From NCBI RefSeq assembly GCF_029433855.1, contig NZ_JAROAU010000003.1:1141256-1205255 (forward strand): 64,000 bases of DNA, in the 5' to 3' direction. A program made the translations under genes and the position numbers. Position 1 is the first letter of the stretch. Each line of letters starts with the position of its first letter. Under the pieces are notes generated by a model. It had not been told where the DNA came from and did not search any database. It saw only the letters and a list, made by a program, of their open reading frames with translations. Origin of the DNA: Candidatus Kosakonia sp. 282A-S69. Lineage in GTDB: Bacteria > Pseudomonadota > Gammaproteobacteria > Enterobacterales > Enterobacteriaceae. Positions 52,092 to 62,146 of this stretch are shown piece after piece.

Positions 52092-53369
52092 GGCGAAGAT
52101 ATCGACTGCGCCAGTGCCGCGAGCGGCGGATTGCAGGCTGGCTGGCGCGACGATAGCGTCATCTTCCTCGCCGCCAAACGTGCCATTATTGCCAGCGCGC
52201 GAGGGCTGTTGCTGCTGCTGAGAGGCCTGCTGCTGCTGGCCTGCGAAGCTTTCGCTACTGATATAACTCTGGCCAAGCTGGATGCCGTTCTCCGCAAGCG
52301 AAGTACGCAGCATCGGCAGTGCCGCTTCCAGCGCCTGACGTACGTGGCTGTGCGCGGACACCATCTGCAGCTGCGCCTGGTTATCTTCAAGCTTAATCGA
52401 GATTTGCACCTGGCCCAGATCTTCCGGATGCAGATGCAGCTCCGCGCTCTGCTGGCCCTGACGGGTATAGAGCGTCACATGCTGGCTAACATTCTGCTGC
52501 CACTCATGGCTCCCCAGCGGGGCGCTGATAACCGAAGCAGCCACCGGTGCGCTGGCCTGCGCGCCGCTGACGGCACTCGACACCGGAGCCATGCTGGCGG
52601 TGGTGTTGGTGGTCTGCAGCGCCGCGGTTTCATGCTCGCGTTTAACGGTGAAAGTCGACGCGACTGGCGCGTTTTGCTGGCCATCATCCGCCGCTTTAAA
52701 CGGTACGCCGTTGGCGGCGGGATCAGTTTTTCCATTGCCGCGCGGCTGATCGCTCTCTACGGCGTTGCTGAGCGTGCGGCCTGCCAGCGCATTTTTCGCA
52801 CTCGCGCCAGCATCAATCGCGGTTGTCGCCGCAGCCGGCTTGGCCGCTGGGCTGAGCTGCGCTGCCTGCTGATGCGGCAGCATCGCCATCAGGGCGCTCA
52901 GCCCGGCTAAATCTTCATTCTGCGTGTCGCTGTCCGCTTTAACATCGCTGGCTTTCACCGTTTTGCTTAACGCGGCGAGCACATCGGTTTTTGCCGCCGG
53001 CGTCAGGCCGGAGAAGAGCTTCGCAATCTCTTCGTCGCTCTGGGCGCTGGCAATGACATCCGCTTTCGCATCCTGGCGCGCCAGCAGATCCGCCAGCTTC
53101 TGCGCCGGGGTTTGCGCGCGTGGATCAGCGCCAGCCGCACCGGCAGCAGCAGGGGTGAGGGCGCCTTTTGGCAGCTTCCCGCTCAGGGCGGCCGCCTGCA
53201 GATCGGCAAGCGTCACCGAGGCGTCGCTACCCTGGCTTTGCATGCCCGAGAGCGCACCGGTCAGCAGACCGAGAAAATCCTGGGCGCCATCAGCGCCTGC
53301 TTTACCCGCAGATGCGCCGGTTGCGACATCGTCGGTTTGGGTAACTACCAGTTTTGGCAGAGTGATCAT
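52089..53369 (-). CDS. fliK: Flagellar hook-length control protein FliK
   Basis: Secreted molecular ruler that ends hook export and switches FlhB specificity. 426 residues, longer than the ~375-405 of E. coli and Salmonella. The N-terminal and middle parts (1-~280) are low-complexity, Ala/Gln/Lys-rich. The conserved C-terminal domain includes [26 protein letters not shown] and [20 protein letters not shown] Gln/Ser-rich run near residue 390 ([14 protein letters not shown]) precedes the end. Overlaps fliJ by 4 nt. Confidence 0.94.
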   Translation of the reverse strand: MITLPKLVVTQTDDVATGASAGKAGADGAQDFLGLLTGALSGMQSQGSDASVTLADLQAAALSGKLPKGALTPAAAGAAGADPRAQTPAQKLADLLARQDAKADVIASAQSDEEIAKLFSGLTPAAKTDVLAALSKTVKASDVKADSDTQNEDLAGLSALMAMLPHQQAAQLSPAAKPAAATTAIDAGASAKNALAGRTLSNAVESDQPRGNGKTDPAANGVPFKAADDGQQNAPVASTFTVKREHETAALQTTNTTASMAPVSSAVSGAQASAPVAASVISAPLGSHEWQQNVSQHVTLYTRQGQQSAELHLHPEDLGQVQISIKLEDNQAQLQMVSAHSHVRQALEAALPMLRTSLAENGIQLGQSYISSESFAGQQQQASQQQQQPSRAGNNGTFGGEEDDAIVAPASLQSAARGTGAVDIFA

Positions 53370-53809
53370 TCTGTTTTCCTCGATGACGCTCGTTGTGCAA
53401 ACTCATCCATTTTTTTCTGATCAAGACGGTTTTCCGCGAGTAACGCCGCGGCACTCTGGCGATCCTGTAGGGTTTGCCAGGCTTGTAAACGCTGCTTCTT
53501 CTCTCGCCAGCAGCCGAGCGCGAAATCCACTTTTTCGTTCCAGTGCTTCAGCTGCAGGCGATGTTGTTCAATCGCTTTCTCCAGGGTCTGAATAAACTGC
53601 TGGTAGTTCTGCCAGCGCTGGTTATCAATCCCCTGGCTCATGGTGTTGTTCAGGCTGTTGCGGTACTCATGCTGATAATCGATCAACATTTTCAACTGCT
53701 CTTCAGCCTGCTGGCAGGCGCGTCGCATCTCACCCAGTTTCAGTGCGGCGTCGTCAACCTCTTTCTCCGCCAGATCCTTTAGCGTCGTTAATGCGCTGTT
53801 TTGCGTCAT
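53366..53809 (-). CDS. fliJ: Flagellar export chaperone FliJ
   Basis: 147-residue antiparallel coiled-coil protein (central stalk of the FliI ATPase). Nearly the entire sequence is charged helix, with the conserved [25 protein letters not shown] stretch (in parts) and the C-terminal [13 protein letters not shown]. Lies 19 nt after fliI and overlaps fliK. Confidence 0.95.
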   Translation of the reverse strand: MTQNSALTTLKDLAEKEVDDAALKLGEMRRACQQAEEQLKMLIDYQHEYRNSLNNTMSQGIDNQRWQNYQQFIQTLEKAIEQHRLQLKHWNEKVDFALGCWREKKQRLQAWQTLQDRQSAAALLAENRLDQKKMDEFAQRASSRKTE

Positions 53810-53828
53810 AAGTCAGCTCTCCACTACC

Positions 53829-55199
53829 TCAGACACCCGGGAAGATAAGCTCTAAAGCCTGCATTGAATCTTCCCACCCGGCACGTTCGAAAATGCCCTG
53901 TTGCAGAAACGCTTCCAGCTGTGGCCAGAGCGTTATGGCTTTATCCAGCATCGGATCGCTGCCGCGCGCGTAAGCGCCGACGCTCACCAGATCGCGGTTA
54001 CGCTGGAAGCTTGACAACAACTGCTTAAAGTTGCGCACGCGCGCGTAATGTTGCTCAGAGATCAAGGCGGTCATCGCACGGCTGATGGACGCTTCGATAT
54101 CAATCGCCGGATAGTGTCCGGCTTCCGCCAGGCGGCGGGACAGGACGATATGACCATCAAGGATGGCGCGCGCGGAGTCGGCGATCGGGTCCTGCTGGTC
54201 ATCCCCTTCGGTAAGCACGGTGTAAAACGCGGTGATTGAACCGCCGCCATGAATACCGTTACCCGCGCGCTCTACCAGCGCGGGCAGTTTAGCGAAGACT
54301 GAAGGCGGGTAGCCTTTGGTGGCCGGTGGCTCACCAATTGCCAGCGCGATCTCACGCTGTGCCATCGCATAACGGGTCAGGGAGTCCATGATCAGCAGCA
54401 CATGCTGGCCGCGATCGCGGAAGTCTTCCGCAATACGCGTGGCATACGCCGCGCCCTGCATACGTAATAAAGGAGAGACATCCGCAGGCGCAGCGATCAC
54501 CACTGAACGTGCGCGACCTTCAGCGCCAAGGATGTTCTCAATAAAGTCTTTTACTTCACGGCCACGTTCCCCGATAAGGCCGACGACAATCACGTCAGCC
54601 TGGGTGTAACGGGCCATCATGCCTAACAGCACGCTTTTACCGACGCCGGAACCGGCGAAGAGACCCATACGCTGCCCGCGGCCGACCGTTAACAGCGCAT
54701 TGATGGCGCGCACGCCGGTATCAAGCACATGTTCAATCGGGGTACGTTGCAGGGGGTTAAAAGGTTGCGTGATCAGCGCCCCGGTTTCGCCGGTATCGGG
54801 CGCGGGCAGGCCATCGAGAGGTTTGCCACCGCCATCGAGCACGCGACCGAGCAGGGCAGGGCCGAGCGGGAGTTGCTTCCCGCTTTGTAAACCATCGCCG
54901 AACGCGCTGCGGGCATAGACGCGCGCGCCGGGCAGAATACCTTCCACCTCTTCTAATGGCATCAGAAACAGGCGCTGGCCGTTAAAGCCGACGACTTCGC
55001 TCTCGACTTCACGGGTCTCCAGACCATCCTGACGCTCAATAATGCACGTCGCGCCGAGCGGCAGCTGTAACCCGGTCGCTTCCAGCACCAGACCGGTAGC
55101 GCGGGTCAGCCGACCATAACGACGCACGGAAGGGAGCTGCGTCATTTTGTGTTCGAAATTATCCAGCGTGGTCAGCCAGCGGGTTAAACGTGCGGTCAT
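53829..55199 (-). CDS. fliI: Flagellum-specific ATPase FliI
   Basis: 456 residues. F1-type ATPase energising type III export: Walker [16 protein letters not shown], Walker B region [36 protein letters not shown] (in parts), and the arginine-finger region [19 protein letters not shown] 55199 ([14 protein letters not shown]) is the family start; ten extra in-frame codons upstream overlap fliH and are excluded. Start and fliH stop share one base. Confidence 0.97.
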   Translation of the reverse strand: MTARLTRWLTTLDNFEHKMTQLPSVRRYGRLTRATGLVLEATGLQLPLGATCIIERQDGLETREVESEVVGFNGQRLFLMPLEEVEGILPGARVYARSAFGDGLQSGKQLPLGPALLGRVLDGGGKPLDGLPAPDTGETGALITQPFNPLQRTPIEHVLDTGVRAINALLTVGRGQRMGLFAGSGVGKSVLLGMMARYTQADVIVVGLIGERGREVKDFIENILGAEGRARSVVIAAPADVSPLLRMQGAAYATRIAEDFRDRGQHVLLIMDSLTRYAMAQREIALAIGEPPATKGYPPSVFAKLPALVERAGNGIHGGGSITAFYTVLTEGDDQQDPIADSARAILDGHIVLSRRLAEAGHYPAIDIEASISRAMTALISEQHYARVRNFKQLLSSFQRNRDLVSVGAYARGSDPMLDKAITLWPQLEAFLQQGIFERAGWEDSMQALELIFPGV

Positions 55200-55921
55200 T
55201 ACACGACTCCGGGTGCCGCCAGACGGCACAGTTCCTGCCAGCGTGTGGCGACGCTGGCATCTAAATCGCCCTCATCGGCGGAGACTTTGCAGCCGCCCTG
55301 ATGCAGGGTCGGATCGGCGCGAAGACGCCAGCCATGCAGGCTGAGCGTCGCGCCAAGCATCTCTTCGACGCGCTGCAGATCGTCCGGGTGAACGCGCAGT
55401 TGCGGTTTGCCACTGAACAGCGGCTCTTGTTGCAATAGCAGCTGGATCTGTTTGATCAGCGCACTGTTGTCCACCACCGGCGCATGGCCGAGCACCTGGC
55501 GTGCCGCTTCCAGCGCCATCTGCATCAGGCGGGAGGCGATGACGCTGTCGAGGGCATCCAGCGTGTACTGGAATTCACTCACCAGCTGCTGCATGCGCGC
55601 GTGGATGGGGGCCTGCTGCTGACGCGCCTGGTTAAGACCCTGCTCCATACCCTGCGCAAGCCCCTCCTGGAACGCCGCGTCATAACCCGCTTTGCGTCCT
55701 TCGGCGAGACCGGCGTTGTAGCCGCTTTCGTGCGCCTGCATCTGGATCTGCGCCAGCTGCTGCTGTTGCAGCTGCTCAGCGCTCAGTTCATCCTGCTCTG
55801 TCTCTTCGCTCTCATAGGGCGAGGCGGTCTTTTCCTGCTTCAGCAGGGGAGCGAATTCAGCTGCCTGCGGGAACGCCAGGTCATCCGGCGTCCAGCGTTT
55901 CCACGGCAAATCATTAGACAT
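55199..55921 (-). CDS. fliH: Flagellar assembly protein FliH
   Basis: 240 residues; regulator that holds FliI and links it to FliN. N-terminal [18 protein letters not shown], then a Gln-rich helix ([26 protein letters not shown], in parts) with GxxxG-type repeats ([25 protein letters not shown]), and the C-terminal FliI-binding domain. ATG 55921 gives the family N-terminus; overlaps fliG by 8 nt. Confidence 0.95.
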   Translation of the reverse strand: MSNDLPWKRWTPDDLAFPQAAEFAPLLKQEKTASPYESEETEQDELSAEQLQQQQLAQIQMQAHESGYNAGLAEGRKAGYDAAFQEGLAQGMEQGLNQARQQQAPIHARMQQLVSEFQYTLDALDSVIASRLMQMALEAARQVLGHAPVVDNSALIKQIQLLLQQEPLFSGKPQLRVHPDDLQRVEEMLGATLSLHGWRLRADPTLHQGGCKVSADEGDLDASVATRWQELCRLAAPGVV

Positions 55922-56912
55922 AGGTATCCTCGCCGCTGCCAATTACCATCTCGCCGGTTTCCGCCAGACGGCGAACGATGAGCAGGATAGCTTTCTGTTC
56001 GTTTTCCACCTGCGAGAGGCGAACCGGACCGCGGTTGGCCAGGTCGTCGCGCAGGATATCTGCCGCACGCTGCGACATGTTGCGCAGGAACTTCTCGCGC
56101 AACGGTGGCTCGGCGCCTTTGAGGGCGATAAGCAGCGATTCGGAATCCACTTCCTGCAGCAGGCGCTGGATAGAGCGGTCGTCGACATCCACCAGGTTTT
56201 CGAACAGGAACATCTCGTCGATGATCTTCTGTGCCAGCTCGCCGTCGAATTCGCGTACTGCGGTAATAACCGCTTCTTCCTGCTGCGTCTTCATCAGGTT
56301 GATGATCTCCGCCGCGGTTCTCACGCCGCCCATTTTGCTGCGCTTGAGGTTCTGGCCGTCGAGCAGGTTGTTCAGCACTTCGGTCAGCTCCGCCAGCGCG
56401 GCAGGCTGTACGCCGCCGAAGGTGGCGATACGCAGCATCACATCGTGACGCATACGCTCATCAAACAGGGCAAGAATATCTGCCGCCTGCGACCGTTTGA
56501 GGTGCACAAGGATGGTGGCGATAATCTGCGGATGCTCGTCGCGGATAAGGTCGGCGGCGCTCTGCGGCTCCATAAAGTTGAGCGTTTCGATGCCGCTGGT
56601 GGTATCGCGCGTTTCGAGAATATCTTCCAGCAGGCTGGAGGCGCGCTCTTCGCCGAGCGCTTTCACCAGCACGGAGCGCAGGTAGTCGTTGGCGTTGACG
56701 TTCAGCGCCGCGAACTGTTCCGCTTCGTTCTCAAACTCCTGCAATACGTCCATCAACTGTTTGTTGGAGATCTGACGCACGCTGGCCATCGCGGTACTTA
56801 AGTGCTGGACTTCGCGGGCGGAGAGGTGCTTGAACACCTCAGCCGCGCGATCTTCACCAATGGTCATCAGCAGAATGACGCTCTTGTCCGTTCCGGTAAG
56901 ATTATTGCTCAT
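55914..56912 (-). CDS. fliG: Flagellar motor switch protein FliG
   Basis: 332 residues. Contains MNN...[23 protein letters not shown] at the start, the [22 protein letters not shown] middle domain and the C-terminal torque helix region [49 protein letters not shown] (in parts) with the charged residues that face the stator. C-ring rotor component. Overlaps fliF by 11 nt. Confidence 0.97.
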   Translation of the reverse strand: MSNNLTGTDKSVILLMTIGEDRAAEVFKHLSAREVQHLSTAMASVRQISNKQLMDVLQEFENEAEQFAALNVNANDYLRSVLVKALGEERASSLLEDILETRDTTSGIETLNFMEPQSAADLIRDEHPQIIATILVHLKRSQAADILALFDERMRHDVMLRIATFGGVQPAALAELTEVLNNLLDGQNLKRSKMGGVRTAAEIINLMKTQQEEAVITAVREFDGELAQKIIDEMFLFENLVDVDDRSIQRLLQEVDSESLLIALKGAEPPLREKFLRNMSQRAADILRDDLANRGPVRLSQVENEQKAILLIVRRLAETGEMVIGSGEDTYV

Positions 56913-58605
56913 GTTCGTTACTCATCCACTGGCGAATGACCAGCGCCACGACGCGCGGATCGTTATCTGACATTTCGCGAATACGCTGGCTCATGACCTC
57001 GGCGCTCAGACGCTGATTACTGCGGCGCTGCTGCTGTTGCTCATCTTTGCTGAGGCGTACTTCCACGGACTCTTCAATTTCGTTACGCGCTTGTGCCGCT
57101 TCCTGCACCGCTTTCGCTTCTTCCTGGCGGCGAACCAGCTGCGGACGAACCGCTTTACGCCACAGGATGAAGGCGACAATCAGTACCAGTAACCAGCGAC
57201 CTGCGGTCATCAGCTGGTCGATAAACGACTGCTGTTGCCAGAACGGAAGCTCACCACCGACATCATCGGTCATGTTGAACGGCGAGTTCACTACGTTCAG
57301 CGTGTCACCGCGTTTCTCGGTGTAACCCATCGCTTCACGGGTCAAATCTTCAATCTGTTTCAGCTGATCGGCGGTCAGCGCGGCAGTTTTACCATCGGCC
57401 AGCGTGCGGTAGTTCACCACGACGGCGACGGAGAGACGCTGCACATCGCCGACATTCATCTTGGTGTGACGAATGGTGCGATCAACTTCATAGTTGTTCG
57501 TTTCATTATGCGTTGTGTTACGCGGGCCGCTTGAGGCGGTATTCGTCGATGTCGTCTGCTGACCTTGCTGCTGGCCCTGCGCATTCTGCTGACCGTTCTG
57601 ACCATTCTGCGGCGTGGTAATCGGCGCAGAGTTAGCCGGAGCCGGCTGGTTGGAGAGCGCGCCTGGCACGCCGCCCGGATACTGACCACCAATCTGCTCG
57701 CTGCTGTTAACCTGGCGAGAACGCAGCACGGCTTGCGCCGGATCGCCGCCGTTTGGCGCGTACTGCTCTTCGGTCTGCTCTTTGCTGGCGAAATCGAGCT
57801 GGGCAGTTACCTGCGCATGAACATTACCGTTCCCGACGATAGGGCCGAGGATCGCTTCGATACGACGCTGAATACGGCTTTCAACATCAGCGGTGTATTT
57901 CAGCTGCGCGTCATTCAGATCGCGACCGGCAACGCCAGACTGTGTCAGCAGGCGACCGCTCTGATCGACAACGGTCACGTTGCCCGGCGGCAGGCCTGCA
58001 ACGGCGCTGGAGACCAAGTGAACGATCGCGCTGATCTGACCATCATCCAGCGCACGACCCGGCTGTAAATTCACGGTGACTGACGCTGACGGGGATTTCT
58101 GCTCACGCACGAACAGTGACGGTTTTGGCATCGCCAGGTGGATACGCGCGCTTTTCACCGGACCGAGTGTTTCAATCGTGCGGGCCAGTTCGCCTTCCAG
58201 CGCGCGCTGGTAGTTAACCTGCTCGCTGAACTGGCTAATGCCGAACTTCTCTTGATCCAGCAGTTCAAAACCCGCCGCGCCGCCTTTCGGCAGACCCTGC
58301 TGGGCGAGACGCAGGCGCAGCTCGTGCACCTTGTCAGCGGGCACTTCAATCGCGCCGCTACCCTCAGCAAAGCGGTAGGGGATATTCATCTGCGTTAACT
58401 GCGTAACGATGGCACCGCCGTCCTGATCGGACAGGTTGCTATAAAGGGTGCGGTAATCCGGCGATTTCGCCCACAGCACCATAGCGACAACAATGGCGCA
58501 GGCTGCGGCAGCGGCCACCATCAACGGAATTTTTGGGTTCGCGCGTAAGCGGTTCAGCCACTCAAGAGACTTATTCTGCGGTGCAGTTGTTGCAGTCGCA
58601 CTCAT
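56902..58605 (-). CDS. fliF: Flagellar MS-ring protein FliF
   Basis: 567 residues with two membrane helices: about 28-47 ([20 protein letters not shown]) and ~450-470 ([16 protein letters not shown]). Between them is the periplasmic ring region ([37 protein letters not shown], in parts), with a Gln/Asn/Thr-rich loop near residues 310-360. The C-terminus ([20 protein letters not shown]) binds FliG. First gene of the minus-strand fliFGHIJK operon, divergent from fliE. Confidence 0.97.
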   Translation of the reverse strand: MSATATTAPQNKSLEWLNRLRANPKIPLMVAAAAACAIVVAMVLWAKSPDYRTLYSNLSDQDGGAIVTQLTQMNIPYRFAEGSGAIEVPADKVHELRLRLAQQGLPKGGAAGFELLDQEKFGISQFSEQVNYQRALEGELARTIETLGPVKSARIHLAMPKPSLFVREQKSPSASVTVNLQPGRALDDGQISAIVHLVSSAVAGLPPGNVTVVDQSGRLLTQSGVAGRDLNDAQLKYTADVESRIQRRIEAILGPIVGNGNVHAQVTAQLDFASKEQTEEQYAPNGGDPAQAVLRSRQVNSSEQIGGQYPGGVPGALSNQPAPANSAPITTPQNGQNGQQNAQGQQQGQQTTSTNTASSGPRNTTHNETNNYEVDRTIRHTKMNVGDVQRLSVAVVVNYRTLADGKTAALTADQLKQIEDLTREAMGYTEKRGDTLNVVNSPFNMTDDVGGELPFWQQQSFIDQLMTAGRWLLVLIVAFILWRKAVRPQLVRRQEEAKAVQEAAQARNEIEESVEVRLSKDEQQQQRRSNQRLSAEVMSQRIREMSDNDPRVVALVIRQWMSNEHEQ

Positions 58606-58831
58606 TGTGCACCTCGTGACTCTGGGTGGATGTTGTTATGTGAGTTGAGAAACAAAACGGACTCCCGGGTCGGCAAACTCGACAAATGACCATTAAGATG
58701 GCGATGTCATTATTTGATGAAATGGATTTTTCTATGCCTCAAATAACCTGGTTTTTTGATGCTATTTACCGCCATCATCTCATTGACAAACTGTTAGCCT
58801 TGTCAGGTATCAATCCATCCGGGGAATAACA
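58606..58831. promoter_or_regulatory. Divergent fliE/fliF control region
   Basis: 226 bases between the divergent starts. GCTATTTACCGCCATC (58761-58776) and ATGGCGATGTCATTATTTG (58698-58716) resemble right and left FlhD4C2 half-boxes, but spacing is larger than the usual 10-12 bases, so assignment is tentative. Class 2 (FlhDC) control of both operons is expected from E. coli and Salmonella. Confidence 0.5.
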
Positions 58832-59143
58832 ATGGCTATACAGGGCATTGAGAGCGTTGTCAGTCAGCTGCAGGCAACTGCAGGTATTGCGCGTGCTCAG
58901 AGCGTGGAGAGCGAACCGTCTATCAGCTTCGCCGGGCAACTGCACGCGGCGCTGGATCGCATCAGCGACACGCAGAACGCCGCACGTGTACAGGCGGAGA
59001 AATTTACGCTTGGCGAGCCGGGCGTGGCGCTTAATGATGTGATGACCGATTTGCAGAAATCATCGATCTCGCTGCAGATGGGCATCCAGGTGCGTAACAA
59101 ACTGGTTGCTGCTTACCAGGACATTATGAATATGCAGCTGTAG
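58832..59143 (+). CDS. fliE: Flagellar hook-basal-body protein FliE
   Basis: 103 residues (E. coli 104). Joins the MS ring to the rod. Conserved [15 protein letters not shown] start and the C-terminal [26 protein letters not shown] typical of rod-type axial proteins. Single gene, divergent from fliF, ending in a bidirectional terminator. Confidence 0.96.
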   Translation: MAIQGIESVVSQLQATAGIARAQSVESEPSISFAGQLHAALDRISDTQNAARVQAEKFTLGEPGVALNDVMTDLQKSSISLQMGIQVRNKLVAAYQDIMNMQL

Positions 59144-59160
59144 TTCACAGCCGCAGAGAT

Positions 59161-59198
59161 AAAAAAACCAGGCCGGAGCGATCCCGCCTGGTTTTTTT
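59161..59198. terminator. Bidirectional terminator between fliE and yedF
   Basis: Stem AAACCAGGC/GCCTGGTTT with A run before and T run after; serves convergent fliE and yedF. Confidence 0.92.
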
Positions 59199-59233
59199 AT
59201 TGCTTGCGCCGCGTGCTGCGGCGCAAAAATGGG

Positions 59234-59464
59234 CTACTTCTGGATCAGATAGCGGAGGGTTGGCCCATCCTGCTGAATATCCAGCACCGTATAGCCGTGG
59301 TTGCGCGCATCCAGCGGAATGTTGTTAATCGACTGCGGACAGTCGCTGATCACTTCGAGGATCTCCCCTTTTTTCAACTGCGGCAGCGCTTCAAGCGTTG
59401 CTACCGCCGGGTAGGGGCAGGGTTCGCCGCTCATATCGAGACGGTAATCAGGCACAATGCTCAT
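59234..59464 (-). CDS. yedF: TusA-family sulfurtransferase-like protein YedF
   Basis: 76 residues of the TusA/SirA family: DMSGEPCPYPAVATLEALPQLKKGE has the conserved CPxP motif with Cys16, which carries persulfide (or possibly selenium) in relatives, followed by VISDCPQSINNIP. It overlaps the end of yedE by 4 nt (ATGA). The YedE-YedF pair is linked to selenium/sulfur metabolism in other bacteria. Confidence 0.94.
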   Translation of the reverse strand: MSIVPDYRLDMSGEPCPYPAVATLEALPQLKKGEILEVISDCPQSINNIPLDARNHGYTVLDIQQDGPTLRYLIQK

Positions 59465-60672
59465 GCAGGCTCCTTCGCAGGGTTGACGGCTGGTTTCTGA
59501 CGGCGGAAGAAGTGCTTCTCCCAGCCGATGACAAAGAGAAACGCGGCCAGTAACAGAAGATAGGTGACCAGCAGACCGCCGAGCGGCCCGAAGGTGTTAA
59601 GCAGATTGATTTTGTCCCAGCGGGTGGCAAGCGTCGGGGCGAGATCGTCCCAGAAGTAGGCAAGGAGAGTTGAGCCAATTACGTTACCCAGACCGACCCA
59701 CCAGTAGTGCACCTGACCTTCGACGGCACGGTACATCCAGCCGGTTTCACACCCGCCCGCCAGCACAATACCAAAACCGAACAGCAGGCCGCCGAGCACC
59801 GCATTGGGACCGGCCCACATGATTTTCGCTTCCAGCCCCAGCTGCACATAGCTGAAAATGCCGATGGCGCTCGCTGCCATGCCAAAGATGATCGCCTTCG
59901 CCATCATCGTGCGCCCGGTGATCCACATATCGCGGAACGCTGAGGTAAAGCAGATTTGCGCCCGCTCAATCAGCAGACCGAAGCCCACACCAAACAGCAT
60001 GGCCAGCCCAAGCTTCGGCTGGTTCATCGCCGTTAACAGTGCCCAGCCGAGCATGCCCATAAACACCAGCACACCGAGACGAAAACGGCGCTTCGCCTGA
60101 TCCGGCTTCTGGGTAAGCGGCGAGGCGGCAGAGACTTTCTGCATCTTCACCGGAATGCGGAAGAGCGGCAGCAGAGTAAAACGCGCGCCGAACCACGAGC
60201 CAATCGCCGTGGCGATAGCAAAAAACCAGGCGTGCAGGGAGAACTGTGGAATGCCGGTAAAGAAGGCCGCAAGGTTACAGCCCATCGCCAGGCGCGCGCC
60301 AAACCCGGCAATAATGCCGCCGACAATCGCCTGCCCAATACGGATACGGTTCTGCGGCAGACGCAGTTTGACATTATTGGCCCACAGCGCGGCGGCGAAA
60401 CAGCCGCCGAACATGCCAATAATCATCATGCCGTCAATGCGCGTCAGCGGCGTGCCGTCGAGATGGATAAGTTTGAAGTAGCCCCACTCCTCGGTGTGTA
60501 CGCCGGCCAGTTGCAGTAGCTGGCCTCCCCAGCGGGTAAACTCGCCGGTCACCGCCCAGAAGGTGCCGGTGATGCCGAAATAGTAGGTAGAGAGAATACC
60601 GGCCGCGATCACCGCCGGCACCGGAGACCAGAACGTAATAAGGAAGCGCGCTTTGAAGTGTTGCCATGACAT
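59461..60672 (-). CDS. yedE: YeeE/YedE-family transporter YedE
   Basis: 403-residue inner-membrane protein with about ten helices and repeated Gly/Cys motifs of the YeeE/YedE thiosulfate/selenium-compound transporter family: GARLAMGCNLAAFFTGI and LAGGCETGWMYRAVEGQ, whose cysteines are the conserved ones. E. coli YedE is annotated as a putative selenium metabolism protein. It forms a two-gene operon with yedF. Confidence 0.93.
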   Translation of the reverse strand: MSWQHFKARFLITFWSPVPAVIAAGILSTYYFGITGTFWAVTGEFTRWGGQLLQLAGVHTEEWGYFKLIHLDGTPLTRIDGMMIIGMFGGCFAAALWANNVKLRLPQNRIRIGQAIVGGIIAGFGARLAMGCNLAAFFTGIPQFSLHAWFFAIATAIGSWFGARFTLLPLFRIPVKMQKVSAASPLTQKPDQAKRRFRLGVLVFMGMLGWALLTAMNQPKLGLAMLFGVGFGLLIERAQICFTSAFRDMWITGRTMMAKAIIFGMAASAIGIFSYVQLGLEAKIMWAGPNAVLGGLLFGFGIVLAGGCETGWMYRAVEGQVHYWWVGLGNVIGSTLLAYFWDDLAPTLATRWDKINLLNTFGPLGGLLVTYLLLLAAFLFVIGWEKHFFRRQKPAVNPAKEPA

Positions 60673-60876
60673 AGTAAAAAGCCTCTGAACTCAGAAGGTA
60701 TGGGATTTACAGAAAAGTCGTACAAAAGAAGCGGGATAATACACGTCTTCGCCGCATAACCGCTGCACAATAGGGCGAAAACCTGGCGCAGATCAAAGTT
60801 GTTCTCGCGCGGCGAAAGGGTGGCGAGGCGCAGCCTTTAATGCCACAATCGCTTTTTTTCACGAGCAGGATGAAGA

Positions 60877-61287
60877 ATGAAAAAGCGTATGATTCTCGGC
60901 GCGATGCTGCTGCTGAGCGGCTGCGTGCAGGTAGACAACTATCAGGCGGTGGTGAAGCACCCGGCACCCGCAGGATTAGCGGGTTACTGGCAATCAACAG
61001 GGCCGCAGAGCAGCCTGGTAAGCCCGGAGGCGATTGCCAGCCTGATTGTAACGCCGCAGGGCGATACTCTCGACTGCCGCCAGTGGCAGCGCGTGATTGC
61101 GGTTCCCGGCAAACTGATGCTGGATGGCGATACGTTCTATAACGTTACGCAGAAGCTGGACGTTTACCGTTTAAATCAGGAAGGCAATACGCTGGAGTTT
61201 GATGGCCTGACGCTGTCGCGTACCGATAAACCGACCGTCGAGTGCCAACAGGCGCTGGAGAAAGCGGGTCTGGATATTAAACGCTAA
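60877..61287 (+). CDS. yedD: Lipoprotein YedD
   Basis: 136 residues (E. coli YedD 137). Signal peptide with lipobox LLSGC (Cys16 modified), the rest a periplasmic domain with AGYWQSTGPQSSLVSPEAIASLIVTPQGDTLDCRQWQRVIAVPGKL (in parts). The residue after Cys is Val, not Asp, so outer-membrane sorting by Lol is expected. Function unknown. Monocistronic between yedE and fliT. Confidence 0.92.
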   Translation: MKKRMILGAMLLLSGCVQVDNYQAVVKHPAPAGLAGYWQSTGPQSSLVSPEAIASLIVTPQGDTLDCRQWQRVIAVPGKLMLDGDTFYNVTQKLDVYRLNQEGNTLEFDGLTLSRTDKPTVECQQALEKAGLDIKR

Positions 61288-61353
61288 AGAGTGCGAAAAA
61301 GAGGAAAGCGTGGCGGGTGAGGGGGAAACCGCAGCACCCGCCGCTAATGAGAG

Positions 61354-61713
61354 TTACATCTCATTGGGGAAGAGAATATTTCCGGAAAGACGTCCATATG
61401 CCGAATTCAGGTTGTGTTGTCGGGAAGTTTGACCAACCAATGTCCTCAGCTCGTCCATTCGCTGGTTCAACAATGTCTTTAATAACACTTCATTATCCAG
61501 AATTTGCCTGAGCATCGGGCGAATTTGCGCCTGCACATGAGGCGCTGCTTCGCTCGAGTCCTGGAACTGTGTCAACTTCTCCACTGAGGTAACGTACCCC
61601 AGCTCGTAACTAATCAGTTCGTCCCAACGCCCTTCCTTAGCAAGGTTGAGCATGGTAAGGCTGGTGGCCAACAGTTGCTGATAGTGGTGGAGCAACCCGA
61701 GATTTGCTTCCAT
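61354..61713 (-). CDS. fliT: Flagellar chaperone FliT
   Basis: 119 residues, all-helical. Export chaperone of the filament cap FliD that also binds FlhDC and dampens class 2 expression. Conserved HYQQLLATSLTMLNLAKEGRWDELISYE near the N-terminus. Its start shares one base with the fliS stop (TAATG), so it is translationally coupled. Confidence 0.93.
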   Translation of the reverse strand: MEANLGLLHHYQQLLATSLTMLNLAKEGRWDELISYELGYVTSVEKLTQFQDSSEAAPHVQAQIRPMLRQILDNEVLLKTLLNQRMDELRTLVGQTSRQHNLNSAYGRLSGNILFPNEM

Positions 61714-62123
61714 TAGTAAGTGTCCCGCGCGTTTTGATGAGTGGGGCCAATCTCTTTCCAGGCATCAGCAATATTGCTCAGCAACAGGGTGACTTCATCA
61801 ATAGCGGCGAGGTCATTATGGAGATTTGCCTGTAAAAGACGTCGTGTCATGTAGTCATAAAGACTGTCCAGGTTTGCCGTAAGCTCGCCACCGATTTCAT
61901 GGTCGAGACCCGCACGCAAACCGTTGTTAATGATATTAATTGCCTTTGTAAGCGCCTGTCCTTTACCGGGAATATCTCCCTGCTCAATCAGGATCGCGGC
62001 TTTTTTCATGGCGCTTAGCGCGCCATCAAAAAGCAATACCACGAGTTGATGCGGGCTCGCGCTCAACACGGCGCTTTCGACGCCGACCTGAGCATAAGCC
62101 TGAATTCCCGATTTCGTATACAT
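61713..62123 (-). CDS. fliS: Flagellar chaperone FliS
   Basis: 136 residues, the same as in E. coli. Helical-bundle export chaperone for flagellin. Conserved MYTKSGIQAYAQVGVESAVLSASPHQLVVLLFDGA (in parts) and DLAAIDEVTLLLSNIADAWKEI. ATG 62123 with GAGG six bases upstream is the family start; the track of open codons reaches four codons further. Confidence 0.95.
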   Translation of the reverse strand: MYTKSGIQAYAQVGVESAVLSASPHQLVVLLFDGALSAMKKAAILIEQGDIPGKGQALTKAINIINNGLRAGLDHEIGGELTANLDSLYDYMTRRLLQANLHNDLAAIDEVTLLLSNIADAWKEIGPTHQNARDTY

Positions 62124-62146
62124 GTCCAACCTCAACTAATGGTTTA

